Shown here piece after piece: positions 45,253-54,671 of a DNA stretch of 64,000 nt. Below the pieces are notes generated by a model. That model worked only from the letters and a program-made list of their open reading frames with translations, had not been told where the DNA came from and ran no database searches. The DNA is from Acidobacteriota bacterium. Lineage in GTDB: Bacteria; Acidobacteriota; Vicinamibacteria; Marinacidobacterales; Marinacidobacteraceae. Positions within the stretch are counted from its first letter, which is position 1. Every line of letters starts with the position of its first letter. Position numbers and translations under genes: made by a program. The stretch covers positions 62,001 through 126,000 of the forward strand of contig JAJDUD010000061.1 in NCBI GenBank assembly GCA_022826825.1. The letters are read 5' to 3'.

Positions 45253-45883
45253 CGAAACCGGCGCCGCCTGGCGGGGCCGGACCTCGCACCCGCGCGGGGT
45301 CGCGGTAGGCGATCTCCCGCGCGCGCCGCGCCAGCGCTTCCTCGCGCTGCTGGTCCCGGGTCCGGAACATGTCGCGCGGCGGCATCCCGGCCGCCGCACA
45401 CAGGCGGTCCAGCAGGTGTTCCTGAGTCTCGAGCCGGCCGTCCGCCAGGATGTGGGTGATCGAGGCGCCGCGCGCGGTGAGCGCCGGCGCCACCAGGATC
45501 GTCCGGTGACAGCCCGTGGGATCGCGCTCCGCACAAAGGAGGGCGAGGCGGAACTCCGCGGCCGTCTTCAGGACCCGCTCGATCCCCCGGAGGAACGCGC
45601 CGGTCTTCGCCAGCCGGGAAAAGAGCACCCTTCCTTCGTCGTCGTAGCAGGATGGGTCGGGGGTTCGCGCCCCGAGTTCGGCACCGAGGAAGGCGTAGCG
45701 GATGCCGTGGGCGGCGAGCGAGTTCTCGATCGGTCGGCGGCTGAATTGCGGGTGTCTCCGGCTGTACGGAACGGACCGCACGTCCGCCACGACGGTGACC
45801 CGGTGGCGGTGAAGAAGCGCCGCGAAGTCGTCGAAGGAATGGTTGGAATGTCCGACGGTGAGGATTTCGCGCTGGTTGGTCAC
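45239..45883 (-). CDS. DUF488 family protein
   Basis: 214 residues from GTG 45883, just before ILTVGHSNHS, the conserved start of the family; longer readings cover the divergent methyltransferase. Conserved blocks VVADVRSVPYSRRHPQFS, YAFLGAELG and LLCAERDPTGCHR are clear. DUF488 proteins have no settled function; the CAE...CHR motif suggests a catalytic or nucleic-acid role. Confidence 0.88.
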   Translation of the reverse strand: MTNQREILTVGHSNHSFDDFAALLHRHRVTVVADVRSVPYSRRHPQFSRRPIENSLAAHGIRYAFLGAELGARTPDPSCYDDEGRVLFSRLAKTGAFLRGIERVLKTAAEFRLALLCAERDPTGCHRTILVAPALTARGASITHILADGRLETQEHLLDRLCAAAGMPPRDMFRTRDQQREEALARRAREIAYRDPARVRGPAPPGGAGFVRER

Positions 45884-45983
45884 GGCGTGCTCGAAGCAGG
45901 CAGGAAAGAGCGGCGCGGGCGATGTCCCTCTCCGCGTACCATCATCGCGAGGGAATTGTGGTCCCTCGGGTGGGAGACCCTCG

Positions 45984-46892
45984 ATGGCCGAACGGCAGAC
46001 AGGAGAGAGCACGGAAAACCTCGCTCGCGTCCGAGGCAGCCGAACCGCCGAGTTGGTGGCGGCGGCGCGGGCAGGGCACTTCGCGAGGGCTGAGCGGCCG
46101 CTCGTCATCGAGGATCCCTTCGCGATCCACCTCGCCGGCGAGCGCTGGCAGCGGGTGATCGGGTCGAACTTCCGGCACTGGTTGTTCACCAGGGTGCTGC
46201 TCCGAAGAGTCCTCCCCACCACCACCTACGTGCTCATCAGGGCCCGCTTCACGGACGACCGCGTCCTGGCGGCGTCGGAACAGGGGGTTCGGCAACTCGT
46301 GATCCTGGGTGCGGGCTTCGATACATTCGCGCTCCGCTATCCGGATCGAGGCATCAAGGTGTTCGAAGTGGATCTGCCGGCGAGCGGCGCCCTGAAGCGG
46401 GAGAGGCTGGCGGCGGCCGGCATCGCGGTGCCGGAACACCTGCATTTCGTCGAAGTGGATTTCGAGCGCGACCCACTGGACGAACGTCTTCTCGGGGCGG
46501 GCTTCGACCGGCGCGCGCCCGCGTTCTTCAGTTGGATGGGCGTGACGTACTACCTCGCGCCGGAGGCGGTGACGGGAACGCTGGTCCAGGTCACGGACCT
46601 GTCCGCACCCGGGTCGGAGCTGGCCCTCGACTACATGAACGCCCGCGAAGGCGTCCCGGCGGAAGAACTCCCGCTGTTCGACAGCCTGCTCCGCTTCGTG
46701 GGGAAACACGGAGAGCCCATGATCACCCACTTCGATCCGGATTCGGTGCTGGACCGGATGGGACTCGCCGGGGCATGGGAGTTGCTGGAGCACGAGTTCC
46801 CGGCCGCGGACCCCGGTCGTCACCTGGGTAGCCGGACGGACCTGCCCCGGGTGGCGCCGCTGTTCCGGATGCTGCACCTGCGCCGGACGTAG
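45984..46892 (+). CDS. SAM-dependent methyltransferase, leucine carboxyl methyltransferase-like
   Basis: 302 residues from ATG 45984. The RARFTDD and VILGAGFDTFALRY motifs and the acidic FEVDLP are those of the TIGR00027/LCM family, which methylates small molecules, often in secondary metabolism. It is not ArsM-like: no conserved arsenic-binding cysteines are present. Single gene between DUF488 and a repeat block. Confidence 0.88.
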   Translation: MAERQTGESTENLARVRGSRTAELVAAARAGHFARAERPLVIEDPFAIHLAGERWQRVIGSNFRHWLFTRVLLRRVLPTTTYVLIRARFTDDRVLAASEQGVRQLVILGAGFDTFALRYPDRGIKVFEVDLPASGALKRERLAAAGIAVPEHLHFVEVDFERDPLDERLLGAGFDRRAPAFFSWMGVTYYLAPEAVTGTLVQVTDLSAPGSELALDYMNAREGVPAEELPLFDSLLRFVGKHGEPMITHFDPDSVLDRMGLAGAWELLEHEFPAADPGRHLGSRTDLPRVAPLFRMLHLRRT

Positions 46893-46919
46893 GCGTCGCC
46901 TTCTCCCCGCGCTCGGGTT

Positions 46920-47320
46920 GCGACGTGCGCGGCGCGCCGGTTGCTGTGAACGTGCAGTCCCGTCCGACGGCGGTGACGGCGAGGAGCGCCGGTGTTCACA
47001 CCGGCATCGCCCCCGCAGGGGGCGAGACTCCCGACGGTCTCCTCGCAATGTGGCGCCGTGGCTGGTGCGGGCGATCGTCCGTTCACCATCCTCGTCGCGG
47101 GTCCCCGTGATGGGGCGCGTTGGCGCCGGGTGTTTCGCGGCCGTTGGCCGCGATGCCGGTCGGAGACCGGCGCTCCGCTGTCGCACGCGCCTGACGCGGA
47201 GCGGCGTGGCGGCGTTGCTGGCCGGCGCGCGACGAACGTGAACCGCGAGGTGCGGTTTCGCGGCCCGCGTGCCGGCCTGAGGCCGACGTTCCAAGCCGTA
47301 CCGGGCACGAAAAAACTGAC
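46920..47320 (+). repeat. Intergenic mosaic of palindromic repeats, copy 2
   Basis: No gene in the 565 bases between the methyltransferase and tRNA-His. Contains TTGCTGTGAACGTGCAGTCC (46941-46960), GCCGGTGTTCACACCGGC (46988-47005), GCCGGTCGGAGACCGGC (47155-47171) and a GTGCCGGCCTGAGGCCGACG module near 47270 that resembles one near 63399. The order of elements parallels copy 1, with different hairpin loops. Confidence 0.78.
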
Positions 47321-47362
47321 GGCAGCGAACTCGGTTCGCTGCCCGCCGGACCGGGGGAAAGT

Positions 47363-47451
47363 GTGAAAGGGGCCCTCCCCTTTCACAAAAAAACAACGAC
47401 CAATCGGAATCTCGCCGCAGCGCGCGTCAGCGCGCAAGGGAGTTCCGATTG
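47363..47451 (-). terminator. Double-hairpin terminator of the rdgB-tRNA operon
   Basis: On the minus strand a stem (arms 47443-47451 and 47401-47409, CAATCGGAA) with an inner GCGCGC stem is followed by GTCGTTG and seven T (47387-47393), then a second hairpin with arms GTGAAAGGGG (47363-47386). It lies 7 bases past the end of tRNA-His. Confidence 0.7.
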
Positions 47452-47457
47452 CGACGG

Positions 47458-47530
47458 GGTGGATGAGGGGACTCGAACCCCCAACCACCGGAACCACAAT
47501 CCGGTGCTCTGCCGTTGAGCTACATCCACC
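47458..47530 (-). tRNA. tRNA-His (GTG)
   Basis: Minus-strand cloverleaf with acceptor GTGGATG/CATCCAC, an extra G at -1 (47530) facing discriminator C, the hallmark of tRNA-His. Anticodon loop TTGTGGT gives GTG. CCA is not encoded. Confidence 0.95.
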
Positions 47531-47553
47531 ACCGAAGAGGAAGTGACGGCCGT

Positions 47554-47630
47554 TGGCGCGCCAGGGAGGATTCGAACCCCCGACCCGCGGCTTAGAAGGC
47601 CGCCGCTCTGTCCTACTGAGCTACTGGCGC
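47554..47630 (-). tRNA. tRNA-Arg (TCT)
   Basis: Minus-strand cloverleaf, acceptor GCGCCAG/CTGGCGC, anticodon stem GCGGC/GCCGC with loop CTTCTAA, so anticodon TCT. CCA is encoded at 47554-47556. Confidence 0.95.
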
Positions 47631-47691
47631 TCCCGCGCTTGGGTATCGGGCCGGCCGGGATCGCTCACCGCGGCCCCGTCGACCAGGTTTG

Positions 47692-47765
47692 TCGGGGCGA
47701 GAGGATTTGAACCTCCGGCTTCCTGCTCCCAAAGCAGGCGCGCTGCCAGACTGCGCCACGCCCCG
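47692..47765 (-). tRNA. tRNA-Pro (TGG)
   Basis: Minus-strand cloverleaf, acceptor CGGGGCG/CGCCCCG, anticodon stem CCTGC/GCAGG with loop TTTGGGA, so anticodon TGG. CCA is not encoded. Its 5' end is 5 bases after the rdgB stop, so it is probably cut from the rdgB transcript. Confidence 0.95.
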
Positions 47766-47770
47766 AGAAG

Positions 47771-48394
47771 CTAGCGGATTATAGGTGCCGGCGCGGCGAG
47801 GGCCGCCCTCAGGAAACGGACGGCCGGCCGAAGCGCCCGGCCACGATGACTGATGCGCTCCTTTTCCTCGAGGCTCAGCTCCGCCATCGTCCTGCCGAAT
47901 TCCGGAACCAGAAACACCGGGTCGTAGCCAAAGCCTCCACTGCCGCGGGGGGCGGCCGCGATCGTTCCTTCCACCGTCCCGGTGGACCGGAAGACGATCC
48001 GGCCCGCCACCGCGACCGCCACCGCCGACCGGTAGCGGGCCCCCCTCCCCCTGGCGGGACTGGCCGCCAGCAACTCGAGGAGGTGACGGTTCTTCTCCGC
48101 GTAGGGCGTGTCGCGCCCCAGCCAGCGGGCGGAGCGGACGCCGGGCCCCCCATCCAGTGCGTCCACCTCCAGGCCGGAGTCCTCCGCGAGCGCCGGGAGT
48201 CCGGTCACCGCCTGGTAGTGGAGGGCCTTGATGCCGGCGTTGGCGAGGAATCCCTCTCCCGTTTCCTCCGGCTCCTCGGGCCGGGAGCCGGTGAGATCTC
48301 CAAGACCCAGCAGGCGCACTCCGGCTCCGGCGAGCGCGGCCCGCATCTCGCGCACCTTGCCCGGGTTTCCGGTGGCAATCAGGAGGGCTGACAC
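47771..48394 (-). CDS. rdgB: dITP/XTP pyrophosphatase (RdgB/HAM1)
   Basis: 207 residues from GTG 48394, placing ALLIATGNPGK at the N-terminus as in all family members. Further motifs: LAEDSGLEVDAL, GVRSARW, GGFGYDPVF and ISHRGRA. It removes non-canonical purine triphosphates. In many bacteria it follows rph directly; here a plus-strand gene lies between them. Three tRNA genes follow on the same strand. Confidence 0.93.
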   Translation of the reverse strand: MSALLIATGNPGKVREMRAALAGAGVRLLGLGDLTGSRPEEPEETGEGFLANAGIKALHYQAVTGLPALAEDSGLEVDALDGGPGVRSARWLGRDTPYAEKNRHLLELLAASPARGRGARYRSAVAVAVAGRIVFRSTGTVEGTIAAAPRGSGGFGYDPVFLVPEFGRTMAELSLEEKERISHRGRALRPAVRFLRAALAAPAPIIR

Positions 48395-48482
48395 GATCTG
48401 GCACTCTACGATCGCCACTCGGGCGCCACGCGTCAAGGCGTTTGGCTGCCCGCCTTCGACAAGAGACCGCGGGGAGGTTCCC

Positions 48483-49472
48483 ATGCTTCCGACATGCAGG
48501 ATCGTCGGGCTGAAGTGCGTGGTGGCCGTGATCGCCCTTCATGCCGACCCGACGGGCGCCCAGATGCAGACATCGGACCCGGATTTCGATGTTTCGGTGG
48601 CGGAACCGGCGTACGCGGCGAACGGGCCGGTTGTCGTTATTGACGAGGCGCACGCCAACTTCCACACCTCGACCGGGCGCTACCGGCCCTTCGCGGAGCT
48701 GCTCAGAAACGACGGCTACACCGTGGTCGCCGGCGAGACGCCTTTCGATCGGGATGCCCTGCGTGAAGTGGATGTCCTCGTGATCTCGAACGCCCTTCCC
48801 CCGTCCGGGGCCGCGCCCGGCACTCCCGCCTTCACCGAGCGGGAATCGGACGCCGTCGAGGACTGGGTCCGGGAAGGCGGGTCGCTCTTGCTGATCGCCG
48901 ATCACGCCCCGTTCGGGAGCGCGGCGGAAAGTCTCGGCCAACGCTTCGGAGTGACGATGGGCAAGGGGTGGGTGTGGGACTTTCGCGACTCGGGCGCCTC
49001 GATCGAGACCCGGTTCGTCACCTCGCGCGGCAACGGACTGCTCGGGACCCATCCGACGCTCCGCGGCCGCGACGCGTCGGAGGAGGTGAGGAGTCTGAAG
49101 GCGTTCTCGGGTCAGAGTCTGGGTGTTCCCCCAGGGGCGACCGTGCTGATGAAGCTCGGCGTAACCGCCCGGGAGGTGCGGAACCGGGCCGACCTGGAGG
49201 CCGTCCGCGCGGCGGTCGCCGGCGGGGCCGCGACGGCGAACGGCCTGATCGAAGAACTCTCGGAGCCCGTCGGCGGGCGGGCGCAGGGGATTGCTCTGAC
49301 GTTTGGACAGGGACGGGTCGTGGTGCTCGGCGAGGCCGCGATGCTGTCGGCCCAGGTCGCGCGCAGGGGTGATCCGCCGACGGTCACCCCCATGGGAATG
49401 AACGAGCCGGGGCACGACAACCGTCAGTTCGTGCTCAACACGCTCCACTGGCTGTCGGGCCTGCTGCACTGA
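48483..49472 (+). CDS. Secreted DUF4350-like protein
   Basis: 329 residues from ATG 48483, with a GGGGAGG site and a signal peptide (VGLKCVVAVIALHADPTGAQ). The mature part has VVVIDEAHANFHT, VLVISNALPP, LLLIADHAPFGSAAE and a C-terminal RVVVLGEAAMLSAQ, a pattern of glutamine-amidotransferase-like/DUF4350 domains that read as non-enzymatic or hydrolytic. It sits between rph and rdgB on the opposite strand, so it may have been inserted into an older operon. Confidence 0.83.
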   Translation: MLPTCRIVGLKCVVAVIALHADPTGAQMQTSDPDFDVSVAEPAYAANGPVVVIDEAHANFHTSTGRYRPFAELLRNDGYTVVAGETPFDRDALREVDVLVISNALPPSGAAPGTPAFTERESDAVEDWVREGGSLLLIADHAPFGSAAESLGQRFGVTMGKGWVWDFRDSGASIETRFVTSRGNGLLGTHPTLRGRDASEEVRSLKAFSGQSLGVPPGATVLMKLGVTAREVRNRADLEAVRAAVAGGAATANGLIEELSEPVGGRAQGIALTFGQGRVVVLGEAAMLSAQVARRGDPPTVTPMGMNEPGHDNRQFVLNTLHWLSGLLH

Positions 49473-49519
49473 TTCCGGCCGGGTCGGACGCCGCCGGCGC
49501 TGGATCCGGCGACCACCGG

Positions 49520-50245
49520 TCAGGACAGGGGGATTCCGGCAAGCACCGCGCGCTGGCGCTCGGCGATGTTGGCGATCCCGGCGAGCGCCGCGTCGAGCAA
49601 CTCATCCAGAACGGCCCGCCGGAAAGGCGCGGCTTCGGCGGCGCCCTGAACCTCGATCAACTCGCCGGTCGCGGTCGCGACCACCGTCAGGTCCACCGCG
49701 GCCCGGGAATCCTCGGCATAGTCGAGGTCCAGCAATACCCGGCCGTCCACCAAGCCGACGCTCACCGCCGCGATCTGGCGGCGCAGGGGGTTCTCCTCGA
49801 GCACGCCGCGCGCCCGCAGCCGGTGGAGCGCCAGCGCCAGGGCGACGAACGCGCCGGTTATGGAAGCGGTGCGGGTCCCGCCATCCGCCTCGATGACGTC
49901 GCAGTCCACGCGGACGGTCCGCTCGCCAAGCGCCGAGAGGTCCACGGCCGCCCGTAGCGAACGTCCGATGAGCCGCTGAATCTCCGCCGTCCGTCCGGGA
50001 ACCCCGCCCCGGTCCCGGCGGATCCGCTCGCCCGAGGACAACGGCAGCATTCCGTATTCAGCGGTGAGCCAACCCCGGCCCCGCCCGCGCAGCCACCCCG
50101 GGACACCCTCCTCGACGCCGACCGCGGCGACCACGCGCGTGTCTCCCTGGCGGACGAGAACCGAACCGGGGGCGCGGCGGAGAAAACCGGCCTGGAATCC
50201 GAGGTCACGGACTTCCCGTTCCCCGCGTCCGCCGCGCCGGCTCAC
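49520..50245 (-). CDS. rph: Ribonuclease PH
   Basis: 241 residues. The N-terminal REVRDLGFQ, GSVLVRQGDTRVVAAV, AEYGMLP and GGVPGRTAEIQRLIGRSLRA blocks and the phosphate-binding EADGGTRTASITGA are those of RNase PH, which trims tRNA 3' ends by phosphorolysis. GTG start overlaps the GerMN stop (GTGA). Confidence 0.95.
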   Translation of the reverse strand: MSRRGGRGEREVRDLGFQAGFLRRAPGSVLVRQGDTRVVAAVGVEEGVPGWLRGRGRGWLTAEYGMLPLSSGERIRRDRGGVPGRTAEIQRLIGRSLRAAVDLSALGERTVRVDCDVIEADGGTRTASITGAFVALALALHRLRARGVLEENPLRRQIAAVSVGLVDGRVLLDLDYAEDSRAAVDLTVVATATGELIEVQGAAEAAPFRRAVLDELLDAALAGIANIAERQRAVLAGIPLS

Positions 50246-50856
50246 CCGCGACCGCCGTCCGAATCAGCCAGCAGCCGCTCGGGCGCCCGCCCGAATCCCG
50301 AGCGGAGATCGAGGTGCCCGGCCAGCGTCTCGGTCTCCCGCCCCTCCACGAGGACCCGCACCTCCGCAATGGCCGGGAGGCTCTCCACCAGGGTGTGACT
50401 GAGGCTGTATACCGTCAGTTCCTCCGCGTGCAGCCCGCCCGAGTGGCCCTCGAGCAGGTCGAGGGTGAAGTTGATGACGGCAACCCCGCGGCCACTCACG
50501 AACACGTCCAGGACCTGCACCTCCTCGGGGAAGGTCCCGGACTCCTCCACGATCCTCTGCACCAGCGCCTGGGCGCGGCCGCGGGTGGTGGGAAGCCGCG
50601 GGAGTTCCACCTCGCGGGCGTGCAGCAGGCCGTCCGGGCCGGCGGCGAACAGCCTCGCGGCGTCCAGGGCCTGTGCATCCTGAATCGCGGGAGCGGCGTC
50701 TTCCGCGCCGGCCGGGACAGCCGCCGGCGCGTCACCGGCGGACGGAACCGTGCCCGATTCCTCCGCCGGAATCACCCCACACGCCGCGAGGCCCCAGAGG
50801 CCCACAGCGGGAAGGAACGCGCCTCCGGGAATCCGGCGGCGCCCGGCGGACGTCAC
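50242..50856 (-). CDS. GerMN-domain lipoprotein
   Basis: 204 residues with a lipobox LAAC at the end of the signal sequence, then an Ala/Pro-rich linker and a GerMN domain (LVQRIVEESGTFPEEVQVLDVFV, VINFTLDLLEG, YSLSHTLVE, VRVLVEGRETETLAGH). In non-sporulating bacteria such lipoproteins accompany cell-wall amidases. It overlaps both neighbours by GTGA. Confidence 0.87.
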   Translation of the reverse strand: MTSAGRRRIPGGAFLPAVGLWGLAACGVIPAEESGTVPSAGDAPAAVPAGAEDAAPAIQDAQALDAARLFAAGPDGLLHAREVELPRLPTTRGRAQALVQRIVEESGTFPEEVQVLDVFVSGRGVAVINFTLDLLEGHSGGLHAEELTVYSLSHTLVESLPAIAEVRVLVEGRETETLAGHLDLRSGFGRAPERLLADSDGGRG

Positions 50857-52352
50857 CGAAAGTCTCCCGTGGGCCGAAGACTGCTGAGGGAACGCTGGTA
50901 GCGAAGAATCCCCGTGGCCAGCGCCCGCGCCGCCCGGTCGGGGAACGTCGGGTCCGACAGTCGCGAAACGTCCCGCCGCGAGGTGACGAAACCGAGTTCC
51001 ACCTGCACCGCCGGCATCGCCGCTCCTCGCAAGACCCTCACGGGCGCATCGGCCACCCCTCCCGCGGCGATGTCCAACACCTGCAGTTCCGAGGCCACCG
51101 CCTCGGCCAGCCTCCGGGACGCCGGCACGAAGGGCGCCTGGGCGCTGCTCCAGGGCACGAACTCGACCGCGCTTCCCGCGGGGGCCCGGCCCGCCGCCTG
51201 CGGGGTGAGGTGATACACGAGACTTCCGGAAGCGGCCGGACTCGGGGAAGCGTTCAGGTGAATGCTGATGAGCACGTCGGCGCGGGCGGTGTTGGCGGCC
51301 GCGATCCGGTCGTCGAGGGCCACGTCGCGATCCGCATCCCGGGTCAGCACCACGCGAAACCCGTGCTCCCGTTCCAGCAGGTCACCGAGCGCGAGCGCCA
51401 CCGATAGAGCCACGTCCTTCTCGGCGACACCGCCTCCGCCCTCCGCTCCCCGATTGCGCCCTCCATGCCCCGGATCGATGGCGATCGTGCGGACCTCCGT
51501 GGGTCCCACCGGATCGCCGCGGCGGCGCGCCTCGGCGGACGGACGCTCCCCCAGCACATCGGCGCCGGAAGCCGCGCGCACCCCCGCACGAAGCAGGTTG
51601 AGCGTCAGGGCGCCCGGCGCCCGTTCCTGAAGAAAACGGCCGTAGTTGCGGCCGGTGTTGATCTCGAGGATGTAACCGGTCCCCCGGCGGATGAGATCGA
51701 CGTGCTCCACCACGCCGTCCCGCGGTGTTTCCTCCGCGAAGACGGTCTCGACGAAGGCGGTCCGCACCAGGATCGAGACCCGGCGGCGTCCTTCCTCGAT
51801 CTCGAGCGGAACCGCCGGGTCGGTGCGCACGATCACCCGGGTGGACCCGGGACGGCTCGCGATTTCCACATCGAGGCGGGGATACCCCTCTCCCACCGCC
51901 AGGGTTCTCGCGTTGTCGTCATAACGGGCGCGACCCGGGAGCAGGTCCGGCAGGACCAGCGCCACGAAATCGAGGGGCACGAACCACTCGCCGCCCCGCC
52001 GAACGCTCGGGTTTCGCAGCACGCGCGTCGTGTCCCCGACCCTGACAAAGCTGCGTCCGGCATCGAAGCGAACCGGTTCGCCCGAAAACCGGAGCACGGC
52101 CTGCCGCTCGCTGTCTCCCGGCCCCACCGTACCGCCAAGCGCCCCGGCGACCTCCGCGAGCCGCACCATCTCCACGCCGCCCAGCCTCCGCACGGCGAGC
52201 GCTCTGGCGTCACCCTGATCGACGATCCAGAGCTCGGGCGACCGCTGGGCGCCGTGGAGCGCGCCAGCCGCATCCGGCGCCGGAATCCATGCGGATCCCA
52301 CGAACCCGAGGGCGAGGAGGAACGGCCGGAAACGGAAGGCGCCGCGACGCAT
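50853..52352 (-). CDS. N-acetylmuramoyl-L-alanine amidase with AMIN-like region
   Basis: 499 residues from ATG 52352. Signal peptide, a copper-amine-oxidase-like/AMIN beta region (about 35-250), then amidase_3 with the zinc motif IDPGHGGRN, the Glu of GVAEKDVALS, SIHLNASP and VQVELGFVTS. It cleaves the peptide stem from glycan strands in the periplasm during division or recycling. First gene of the amidase-GerMN-rph group. Confidence 0.93.
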   Translation of the reverse strand: MRRGAFRFRPFLLALGFVGSAWIPAPDAAGALHGAQRSPELWIVDQGDARALAVRRLGGVEMVRLAEVAGALGGTVGPGDSERQAVLRFSGEPVRFDAGRSFVRVGDTTRVLRNPSVRRGGEWFVPLDFVALVLPDLLPGRARYDDNARTLAVGEGYPRLDVEIASRPGSTRVIVRTDPAVPLEIEEGRRRVSILVRTAFVETVFAEETPRDGVVEHVDLIRRGTGYILEINTGRNYGRFLQERAPGALTLNLLRAGVRAASGADVLGERPSAEARRRGDPVGPTEVRTIAIDPGHGGRNRGAEGGGGVAEKDVALSVALALGDLLEREHGFRVVLTRDADRDVALDDRIAAANTARADVLISIHLNASPSPAASGSLVYHLTPQAAGRAPAGSAVEFVPWSSAQAPFVPASRRLAEAVASELQVLDIAAGGVADAPVRVLRGAAMPAVQVELGFVTSRRDVSRLSDPTFPDRAARALATGILRYQRSLSSLRPTGDFR

Positions 52353-52446
52353 GAATGGCAGCCGGAGACAGAATAGCGTTTCGCCGTTCGGGGTCGCTGC
52401 CCCGACCCGGACCATGAGGGCTCTTGCCGTAGAATCCGCCGCCCTC

Positions 52447-53781
<1,335 letters not shown>

Positions 53782-53792
53782 TCCACTGACCC

Positions 53793-54587
53793 ATGCAGAT
53801 CTCGAAGAGCCTCTGTGTCGGCTGCGGGAACTGCGTCGCGGTCTGCCCGGTTTCGGCCATCAGCATCGGGGACGACGGCCGCGCGGCGGTGAACCTCGAC
53901 CAGTGCGTCGAGTGCTACACCTGCTACCGCGGCCTCAGCACCGAGCGGCTGAACCCGACCCTCATCCGGACGGTCCGGAAAGTGCTCGGCTGGATGCGCC
54001 TCCGCTTCGACCCCGAACCGGACATCTGCCCGACATCGGCGATCGAGCCGCAGGAACTTGCCTGGCCGCGCGTGGTGCGCCGCGCCTTCAGCGATCCCCT
54101 GGTTTCCCACGAGGCCACCGGCGTCCACGGCCGGGGCACCGAGGAAGTGAAGACGAACGACGTGACCGGCCGGGTCTCGGTCGGCGAGTGCGGGATGACG
54201 GTGGAGTTCGGCCGGCCCGGGGTGACCGCCAGCTTCGCCGACATGGACCGGGTGACCCGGCGCCTCGCGGGACTCGGCGTCCACTTCGAGAAGAAGAATC
54301 CGGTCACCAACCTGATGAGCGACGTGACCACGGGGGCGATCCGGGAAGACCTCCTGGGGGAACGCGTCCTCTCGGCGATCGTGGAGATCAAGGTCCGGAT
54401 GGAGCAGGTGCCCGAGGTGATGAAAGAGGTCGAAGCCGCCGCCGCCGAATCGGAAACGATCATCTCGGTGGGCGCCGCGACCCGCTGCGGCCCGGAAGGC
54501 GAGGACGATCTCGGAGCCATCCTGCAGCAGCACGGCTACACGGCGTTTCGCGGAAAGACGAACCTGGGACTGGGCCGGGCGGGGTAG
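53793..54587 (+). CDS. Ferredoxin-like protein with unknown C-terminal domain
   Basis: 264 residues. The first cluster motif CVGCGNCVAVCP is canonical. The second, CVECYTC, is separated from its fourth Cys-Pro (DICPTSAIEP) by about 40 residues, an insertion that splits the site. A 170-residue C-terminal domain (TVEFGRPGVTASFADMDRV, MSDVTTGAIREDLL, VGAATRCGPEGEDD) has no family that I recognise. It may donate electrons to a partner tied to the inositol-phosphate synthase next to it, but that is speculation. Confidence 0.8.
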   Translation: MQISKSLCVGCGNCVAVCPVSAISIGDDGRAAVNLDQCVECYTCYRGLSTERLNPTLIRTVRKVLGWMRLRFDPEPDICPTSAIEPQELAWPRVVRRAFSDPLVSHEATGVHGRGTEEVKTNDVTGRVSVGECGMTVEFGRPGVTASFADMDRVTRRLAGLGVHFEKKNPVTNLMSDVTTGAIREDLLGERVLSAIVEIKVRMEQVPEVMKEVEAAAAESETIISVGAATRCGPEGEDDLGAILQQHGYTAFRGKTNLGLGRAG

Positions 54588-54615
54588 CGGGCGCCTGGCT
54601 ACGGCGTCGCAAGCC

Positions 54616-54671
54616 AAAAAGACACCTCTATTTTGATATAGTCCTACGGAAAAGAGACCCCTTTTTCGATG
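54616..54671 (+). promoter_or_regulatory. AT-rich leader with a direct repeat, reaching the ATPase start codon
   Basis: Two copies of a 23-base unit (54616-54638 AAAAAGACACCTC..., 54649-54671 GAAAAGAGACCCC...) match at about 17 of 23 positions and are 33 bases apart; the second covers the ATG. The stretch is much richer in A and T than its surroundings and holds TTTTGATATAG, which may also serve as a promoter. Confidence 0.5.

Noticed and set aside
45843-46892. Methyltransferase as ArsM of the arsenosugar operon
   Set aside because: No conserved arsenite-binding cysteines; motifs are those of the leucine carboxyl methyltransferase-like family, and DUF488 lies between.
47363-47393. Plus-strand terminator at the GTGAAAGGGG hairpin
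   Set aside because: The plus strand has A, not T, after the stem; the T-run belongs to the minus strand and follows the other hairpin.
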